Below are positions 57,801 through 64,000 of a stretch of 64,000 bases of DNA, one piece after another (position 1 is the stretch's first letter; each line of letters opens with the position of its first letter). The notes beneath the pieces were generated by a model. The model searched no databases, was not told the DNA's origin, and worked only from the letters and a program-made list of their open reading frames with translations. Both the position numbers and the translations under genes were made by a program. Source of the DNA: Atopsyche davidsoni (taxonomy: Eukaryota; Arthropoda; Insecta; Trichoptera; Hydrobiosidae); the NCBI GenBank assembly GCA_022113835.1, contig JAILWY010000028.1, positions 6,299,001-6,363,000 of the forward strand, written 5' to 3'.

Positions 57801-60800
57801 GATGAAGCGGGCGAGAGCGTCCTCCCCAGGCAGCTGGGACCGCAAGCTTCTGGAAGTCGAGGAGAAGGACCCCAACAGGTAACCCTAGATAATAATATAG
57901 TATTAATTACCGATGATTATTCACTTTCGCCCCACAAGGGCTTCTTCCTTGGACGAACCTTGGAAACTTGATTTCTAGACTACAACACTAGTTTCCTCTT
58001 TTAGATGGCGACACACGGGCTACAAGCAGCTGTACTTGGAGACCGACCGCTCTCCGCCGCAAGTGTCGTCCACCGTACCCAGCCATCGTCCTCCCAGAGA
58101 CGGTGAGTCTGTCTGCCATCTCTCCTGCGTCCTTCTACTCTTTTAGTGCAACGCGGCTGTAGATTCCTTGCTCTCGGATTGTCTGAACTTAGTTGACTCG
58201 TGGCAATCATTGCAATTAGCAACTTTCAATGTTTTCCAACTATCACTTCAGGAATCTACTCAAAATAGCACCAAAATCATTACGTTCTGATAAAAAAATG
58301 TAGTTAATAAAGCTGCACACAATTTCAATATAATTATTAATTTAAGATCCAGGACGGAGAATATATCACGACGTGCTTGAAACTGTATCCCACAATTTCA
58401 ATGCCAACTTGCATATGAAGTCTAAATCAAGTACTGAGTATATCGTAAAATATACAATTTAATATAAATTTAATTTTTTTTACTTTTGCTACCGTAGGAG
58501 CTTCAACCTCAATCTCGGGTAAGTTAAAGTATTTATTTTAATAATTATTTTAAAAACTATTTATGTATCTTCGTGAAGTAAAGAAATCAGGTTGTAATAG
58601 TTTCATTGTAAAATTTCTTTACAGGTCCGATAGTATCGTCATCACACCGCCGGCCGGAGCCGTCGTCCTCGCAGAGCCTCGTGTCCTCGTCGAAAGACAG
58701 AGACCGGGAGCGCGAGCGAGAGAGGGATCGCGACCGAGAGAGAGAGCGAGAGCGCGAACGCGACAGGGATCGGAGACCGCCACGCACGCGGCCGCCCTCT
58801 CCACCGCCTCCTCGAAGGGTAACTTGCAACTTATATTAACAGTCTCTTCAGTGTGGATGTGTGAAAATTAAAAAGTTTCATGCAGTGAGTTTTATTTTGA
58901 TATTATCATGCTTCCAAATACCAACTGCATTATCATCCGCCTTGCATACATTGCTTGCCTGCGGAAGTCTACAGTCTACAATTCATGTCTTATTGTAAAT
59001 CAATTATTCAAATATTTTTCAGGGCGGGGGAAGGTCAGAAATGGCTTCGTCAGTCAGCAGCTGCTCCGACGACTCGTGCTCCGTGTGCTCGGGAAGTAAG
59101 CCTCACAACAACAAGCACAGATCTCGGTGAGTACCCTTGGGCATTTTCGAAATTTCTATTTATCAAATAGCACAATAATATTTGAGATTTTTAATGCGTT
59201 CACACAGATAATTATATTTTATTCATAACCATCATATATCACAGGTCCCGGTCGTTCTCCGTGCCGCGTTCGTCGAGACCTCCGCCCCCAGCGCGGCCGC
59301 CGCCCCCTCCTCAGCCGCGAAAGCTCACTAAGCCTCTCAACTCTGGCAATGCCAATGCTGGGCCCTCCTCGCTCAGCCTCAGGCGCACCGCCGCCACCTC
59401 CACGGCTAATCCGACAGCCGCCTCCTCTACCGGTAAAGCCCATTTTCCAATACGAATTACTGTAATTTTTGATACTCTCTGAATTTTATGGCAATCTTCA
59501 CAAACGTGTGTATTATTGCAGTACCGCAACGTATAAATACCTCCACCACCAAGAAGCCAAAACCCCCGGGGGCTCCCGTCTCCTCCTCCTCCAGGCCCCC
59601 GCCGCACGTGTCTGCCAGAGACGCCGATCCCGCCAAGAAAAGATCTCGAGACGAGAAGGTACGCCCAATTCATATCTTACGTCACCAACTATTAATTTAT
59701 GCAGAACCTTGTAATATTATATCACATGGAATCCCTATGATGCTATGAACCATTGACGTTCCACTTATCCAAATTATCCAAGAATGTGATGAGAGCATTA
59801 AACTATGGTTTTAATATGTTAAGTGTTAAGGAAATTTAAGTTTAGTGTTTATTATTATTATTTTGTTATCAAAATCAGGTGCTGGAATGGCAGCGCACGC
59901 AGCTGGCCACGCACAAGCCGCGCCGCCCTGACAAGAACGGGCCTCCGACGCCCCCCGCCATCGTTCCCTCTAAGCCCCTGCATAAGGCTCCCCTGGAGGT
60001 ATACTTTTGTCTCCGTTCCATCCAAGTTCAAAGGACGCTGTGGATACGCGTATTGTCACAGTGATTCGACTTCTATAACACGCGCAGGATTGAGTGGATT
60101 CTAATGATGTTTATTTTAGTTAAAGATGCGCATCAAGAAAGAGGGCGAGAGGCCAAAAAAGAAGCGCAGGCCGGAGGAGACCGGCCGTGCCGTCAGTCCC
60201 GGGGCCATCGCCGCCGCCCTCGCGGACTCCAGCGGCGAGGACGACTCCACCAGTGAGGATGACAGTCTCCTGCAGCCTCATCCCCACCAGGCTGACACCA
60301 GGTACATATTTCCCCATAATCTCATATTTGCATAACCTAACTACTCTTTAAAACTAGTCGATTATATATTTCTTTCTCTTGTACGATATGCTGTTTCCGT
60401 CCAGGTTGACTCTTTCGGAGCGCTTTGGCAAGATGGCGCAGTGGTCGGCGGACCGATCCAACGGCATGCAGAACATGCGCATCACGCGCGGCGCCGAAGG
60501 CGAGGGCGGCGCGCTTACTGTTCGCATCGAGGAGCACGCTGACTTGCCCGGGGACCTAGGAACTCCACCACACCGCACCGCGTGAGTAGCTGCTACTCTT
60601 TATTTCACATTTTTATACAGATCCATGTATGTATTTTTAAGTTCATAGTTAACGATGATTGTCTTCATTCAGGCATTCCCCTGCTCCCGAGGGCCACTAC
60701 CCCGATGAGCTGCTGACAGCTGCCCCCGTGGGACTCCCTTCCTGGGACGACGTGAGGGTTCGCTATGATTACTACAAGAAACGGGGCTACCTCAGAGGTT

Positions 60801-61042
60801 AGTATTTAATCCTTCATCAAAAAATAATAACTGGGATAAATTAAATATTATTATTGAAATATGCGCTCGTTTTTTTTCATGTCCCAGGTCTTACTCTCTC
60901 GGACTACATCAAATGGGAGGAGTGGTGGTACCGCTACCAGCAGTGGCTGAAGCAGGAGCGGAACTATGAGCGCTGGCTGCGTGGCAGCGGCAGCGGAAGC
61001 AGCAGCCGCCGCCGCCGCACACCACACCACCCGCCCAACTGA
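51894..61042 (+). CDS. Arg/Ser/Pro-rich probable nuclear protein
   Basis: Thirteen coding exons, all phases consistent, 570 residues: 51894-52002, 57776-57878, 58005-58102, 58498-58518, 58625-58818, 59023-59126, 59245-59432, 59522-59658, 59879-59998, 60120-60301, 60405-60581, 60673-60797, 60888-61042. I cannot name the family. Domains in order: Ser-rich N-terminus; a likely folded piece at 58-78 (LLEVEEKDPNRWRHTGYKQL); an alternating Arg-Asp/Glu tract at about 135-165; a Ser/Cys patch (SSVSSCSDDSCSVCSGSK); Pro-rich 210-320; basic Lys/Arg clusters (KKEGERPKKKRRPEE), likely nuclear signals; acidic SSGEDDSTSEDD; LTLSERFGKMAQWS at about 420-434; and an aromatic C-terminal module at about 501-551 (WDDVRVRYDYYKKRGYL, DYIKWEEWWYRYQQWL). 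The make-up suggests an RNA-processing or chromatin cofactor. Confidence 0.8.
53830..53930. repeat. Foldback repeat, family 1
   Basis: A nearly perfect palindrome: TGAAGTTTTCAGCCCTCCCA and its complement GGACTGAAAACTTCA, around CGTTTCACGGGACAGAAATG. Located in intron 2. Confidence 0.7.
54838..54968. repeat. Foldback repeat, family 1, diverged
   Basis: TTGGGTGTTTTGCTGCG at the left, GAGCCATCTTCAAGAATTTT and GTGAAGATGACTCCAGTAC as inner arms. Confidence 0.65.
55612..55705. repeat. Foldback repeat, family 1, half copy
   Basis: GATTTGGTTTCTTGGGTATT, GAGCTGCTTGATCTG, CTCCGACGTTTTGCTCCC and the inner arms ACCGTCTCCC / GAAAACGGTCCCAGC. The outer right arm is missing. Confidence 0.65.
56585..56665 (-). 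repeat. tRNA-derived SINE-like head
   Basis: On the minus strand a box-A-like GCTCGCTTAGTCCGAG is followed about 30 bp later by box B AGGTTCGAATCTCACC. The spacing is tRNA-like, but the paired arms do not fold cleanly. Confidence 0.45.
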
Positions 61043-62240
61043 CATACCAACATCCAGGACCGACTTGGAGTCAAGGTTCAGAAGCCGGACTGCGAATAAA
61101 TCAGTCCTGCTACTTTGACCCTTCGGTGCTTCTGCACCCAACCCAAGCGGCCTGGCTATCGATCGGGAGAGCAAACGAGACCGATTCAAGTGTTCAAACG
61201 AGAAAGCCTCAACGAGACTTCTGAGGACACTGTGATGGAAGAACTCAGTGTAACGTGTGGGAATCTCATACGGTAATGGGTACACTATTATTTGTGATCA
61301 AGGATACTTAGTGCAATTGTACTTGTACAGTTTTTTTTCGCGTAGAAAGTTTTGTGATTGCAGCTATTAATATTGTGCGAGGAGTGAGATAGTGGTACAA
61401 TGGATGTGGTACGTCTTACACGCTGGAATGAATTCATTTGCGAATGTTCCAAACTCATGCAAACCGAATGACTAACTTGTAGTTTCCTTATCAAGAACTT
61501 TTTGTTACTCCTGCAAGATGTTTTTGGCTTGAAAGTAATTGACGCCGGCTTGGAACTCTTCTGATCCTGCTGCTGCAGTAGAGACACGTGTGTAAGATTG
61601 AGCGTACTCACCAGCCATATATTCCTTCGACCATTTTCCGTTATCCGTGGTATTTTTGGAAAATCCACGTATTGTAGGTAAATTGTAATGTGTTCGTAAA
61701 CATAGTATATAGAATTAGAAAGTTTTGATTTTCGTTTCCGGAAAATGCATCTAACGTGCGTGTAAAAATATGTACAGCCATATCTCGGATTGCTAAATTA
61801 TCATTCGACATAGCCAAGTCCCATGTCTACATTATTATTTTTTTTTTATTATTATCGTATCGCGCATGAAAGAAAAGTTTCATGTGTAAATTCAGATTCA
61901 TTAAACATTTAATAACTGTCATTGGTAACCAATGGTTTGCGCCAAGTTAAATAGACCGCAATTAAAATGGGTCCCGACAGGACTCGGCACTGCATTTGTA
62001 CTTTAATAAAGTCAAGAATGCTTGCGAGTCACTGATGTTTATCTAGAAACTAGGTACATTGGTTTCGCACTCGTAGTAAATGATGATTGATGATCACGGT
62101 GGTCGAAAAGAAACCACGCGCCGAGCCGCTGTGGTCGGAGGGTTTAACTTCAAATCCCGAATCTCAAAAATGAAGTTTTTTTTTTGTCTTTTACTTATGA
62201 ATCTATTGTTTTATATACTGTACACAAATAAAGCTGTAAA
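61043..62240 (+). other. 3' UTR of the Arg/Ser-rich gene
   Basis: About 1 kb of non-coding sequence after the stop. AATAAA at 62005-62010 and again at 62227-62232. Minus-strand frames over it (60851-61285 and 61288-61668) are antisense shadows. Confidence 0.55.
62005..62010 (+). terminator. Polyadenylation signal
   Basis: AATAAA inside CTTTAATAAAGTCAAG, the first hexamer after the long 3' UTR. A second at 62227-62232 could give a longer form. Confidence 0.55.
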
Positions 62241-63060
62241 GATAGTACGTTCTGATTTATTTTTAATTAATCACCGCTTAGTCTTATATGATGTTTTTTT
62301 TCTTCTTCTATTCTGTTTGATATCGTCATACAAACTATATGAAAAAGTGATTCCAACTTTCTCAAGTACTATTTTACATTATAATATTCATTAAGTACAA
62401 TATATAGACCCTTAGTTTATATTAGTGAAAAAAATTATTTCGCTTAGTATGAAAAAAACTAATTTGTAAATAAAAACATCTGAACATGTTTTTTTTTCAA
62501 TTTATTTACATTACTTCATAAATTATGACCCGCTGTGTATATATTAAAAGTAACATATTTTTTCTCTGCTCTAATGTGTAACATAAACGTGTAAAATCTT
62601 ACACGTTAAAATTTTGATCGTGTAGCACATTTTTCGACATGCCGGCCTCCACGGTCTCAATTCAGCTTTAAAACGGACGGGGTCGCATCCGCCTGCACTT
62701 TAAATATCTAGCTTTTATTCTTACGTATAATACGTTATCCTCCCAATGACACGCCATCTATTTATGCATCTATGGACGTCGGACTCGCATGCATTTTAAA
62801 GACGCGATATCGGTATGCAATTTTGCCACCTCCGGTATTTCTACACTCAAAAATAATAAATATCTGAATCGCTGTTACTAATGTGTGTCCCAACTAGGTG
62901 TACTTAAAAATAATATATAAGAGAAATCGGTATAGCATTCTAAGAATATAATATAGCATGTACAGATTATTTACATAAATATATATATTTAAAATTGCAA
63001 CATTGCCGGAGGCCACTTGTAGAGAATTATAAGTGTATTCATAAATTTTGGCATCCGTTA
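62241..63060. other. AT-rich intergenic DNA
   Basis: Nothing recognised. Slight GC rise at 62640-62700 and 62740-62830 without frames. Confidence 0.45.
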
Positions 63061-63062
63061 TG

Positions 63063-63125
63063 GGTTGATTTGGATTCTCGGGTGTTGAGCTGCTTCATGT
63101 TTTCGGTCCCCGTCGAGAATTCTGG
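63063..63125. repeat. Foldback repeat, family 1, half copy
   Basis: GGGTTGATTTGGATTCTCGG, GTGTTGAGCTGCTTCATG and TTTTCGGTCCCCG. Only the left arm is present. Confidence 0.65.
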
Positions 63126-63889
63126 ATCGGACGATTAATTGTATGACTATGCATTGATGAGTGAATAATAAATTACGAAAATAATGGATCGCTCTTTTGC
63201 TGCTCAAAAATTTCACCCAGCCGTTCGTATTTGTCAGTTAAAAATGGCGTGTTACGAATTAAACCGGTCTTGTGGATTACTCGCTAGGTGGAATATTGCA
63301 GACATTAAATTCAAGCTTTTCGTCTTATTATGTCTCCAGTGCCGTGGAGATATTCACAGGCGCCGTATCACCTCACCGTGTTGCGGACGTTCAGACAAAA
63401 CTACTAACGTTTAAATTGATCTCCAGTAATATTGCAATTTTAAAAAAAATTATAGTATATAAGAATAATTGTAACAAAAAAAAAATATATATATATGTAT
63501 ACACTTGCATGTTACGTCATAGCAATTGAATATTTGTGAAAATACAAGGTATGTCAAGAGGAGAGAGCCAGACCTATGGTTCTGTGGATATCTCTGATAG
63601 ATGCCGGGGTCATTGTGAGAATCAAAGACCGGTGCATTGAGACGAGTGGAGCACAAGGCGTGTTTGAAGGATCGTTTTACACAATTGTAACTGCACTCGT
63701 CTGCTCTACGCAGTCAGATATAACAGGAGGTCGCAAGCACGGTCTTTGGCTCTCTCAAGGAATGAGGCGACTAGTTTCCTAGTAAAGACGCTTCGTGGAC
63801 TTGGCTGAAAGTTCGCAATCCAAACTTCTTCAAGTATGAATCGTATTTTTTTTATTTATCTATTTCCTCTGCTAGTCTTTATAAGTTTG
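63126..63889. other. Intergenic DNA with shared segment
   Basis: 63655-63790 (GCGTGTTTGAAGGAT, CGTCTGCTCT, AGGAATGAGGC) has the same order of blocks as 52706-52820, so both belong to an uncharacterised dispersed repeat. Frames of 68-85 codons have no domain. Confidence 0.45.
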
Positions 63890-64000
63890 GTTTGTTGGTG
63901 TTAGGCTGCGTGAGGTTCTGAGACCTCCAATGTTTAATCCCCGTTTTGGGACCATCTTCGGGGATTTCGTTAGAGTGCATTTGAGCACACCACTCCAATT
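63890..64000. repeat. Foldback repeat, family 1, cut by window end
   Basis: TTTGGTTTGTTGGTGTTAGG, CTCCAATGTTTAATCCCCG and TTGGGACCATCTTCGGGG fit the left arm and centre. It continues past the window. Confidence 0.6.

Noticed and set aside
57735..57971. Alternative frame through 57776-57878 ending SRPLAGRRKKEGDRQ
   Set aside because: Only the acceptor at 57775 puts the exon in phase with 52002 and with 58005. The other frame does not connect to neighbours.
58587..58829. Arg/Ser-repeat minus-strand frame of 80 codons
   Set aside because: Antisense image of the Arg-Asp tract in the exon at 58625-58818, where the plus frame joins neighbours in phase.
60851..61285. 144-codon minus-strand frame
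   Set aside because: Antisense to the last coding exon and 3' UTR of the Arg/Ser-rich gene.
5920..63510. (AT)n and (GT)n microsatellites at many places
   Set aside because: Ordinary simple repeats. Only those that touch other features are mentioned.

Overview
The window is AT-rich nuclear DNA from an arthropod, almost certainly an insect. Genes have short introns with GT..AG borders, 5-mer TTAGG/CCTAA (insect telomere-type) motifs recur, and the mobile elements (mariner, piggyBac, Helitron, Mutator-like, hAT-like) are typical of insects. The order cannot be fixed from sequence alone. No bacterial operon, rRNA or CRISPR array is present.

Left part (1-33 kb): a gene desert. It opens with a higher-order satellite (361-bp dimer), then a patchwork of decayed transposons: mauritiana-type mariners, a second mariner lineage near 11.5-13.9 kb, a third at 27.9 kb, three piggyBac-derived elements with TTAA borders, a complete non-autonomous Helitron and several inverted-repeat elements. 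A second satellite at 16.4-19.1 kb has ten apparently identical 148-bp units and is interrupted by a 477-bp element carrying four TGACGTCA palindromes. Short GC-richer islands without coding potential are scattered through the desert. Two of them share the same ordered motif blocks and may be regulatory.

Middle part (33-36 kb): a Mutator-like N-terminal fragment with a spliced first exon whose promoter/first-exon segment is duplicated in tandem. It is followed, convergently and only 9 bp away, by an intact 300-codon acidic minus-strand ORF that I cannot assign to a family.

Right part (37.5-64 kb): a genic region with four multi-exon genes, reconstructed here with exon phases that all agree: beta-sarcoglycan (+, 307 aa), a gamma-glutamylaminecyclotransferase/Tina-1-like protein (-, 162 aa), a SNX7/SNX30-type PX-BAR sorting nexin (-, 462 aa), and a 570-aa Arg/Ser/Pro-rich probable nuclear protein (+, 13 coding exons plus a CpG-rich 5' exon). 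The last two are divergent and probably share a promoter region of about 0.5 kb. The four genes do not form one pathway: they serve the muscle membrane complex, gamma-glutamylamine turnover, endosomal sorting, and probably RNA-related nuclear work. About ten copies of one foldback repeat family lie in this half and I see none in the left half.
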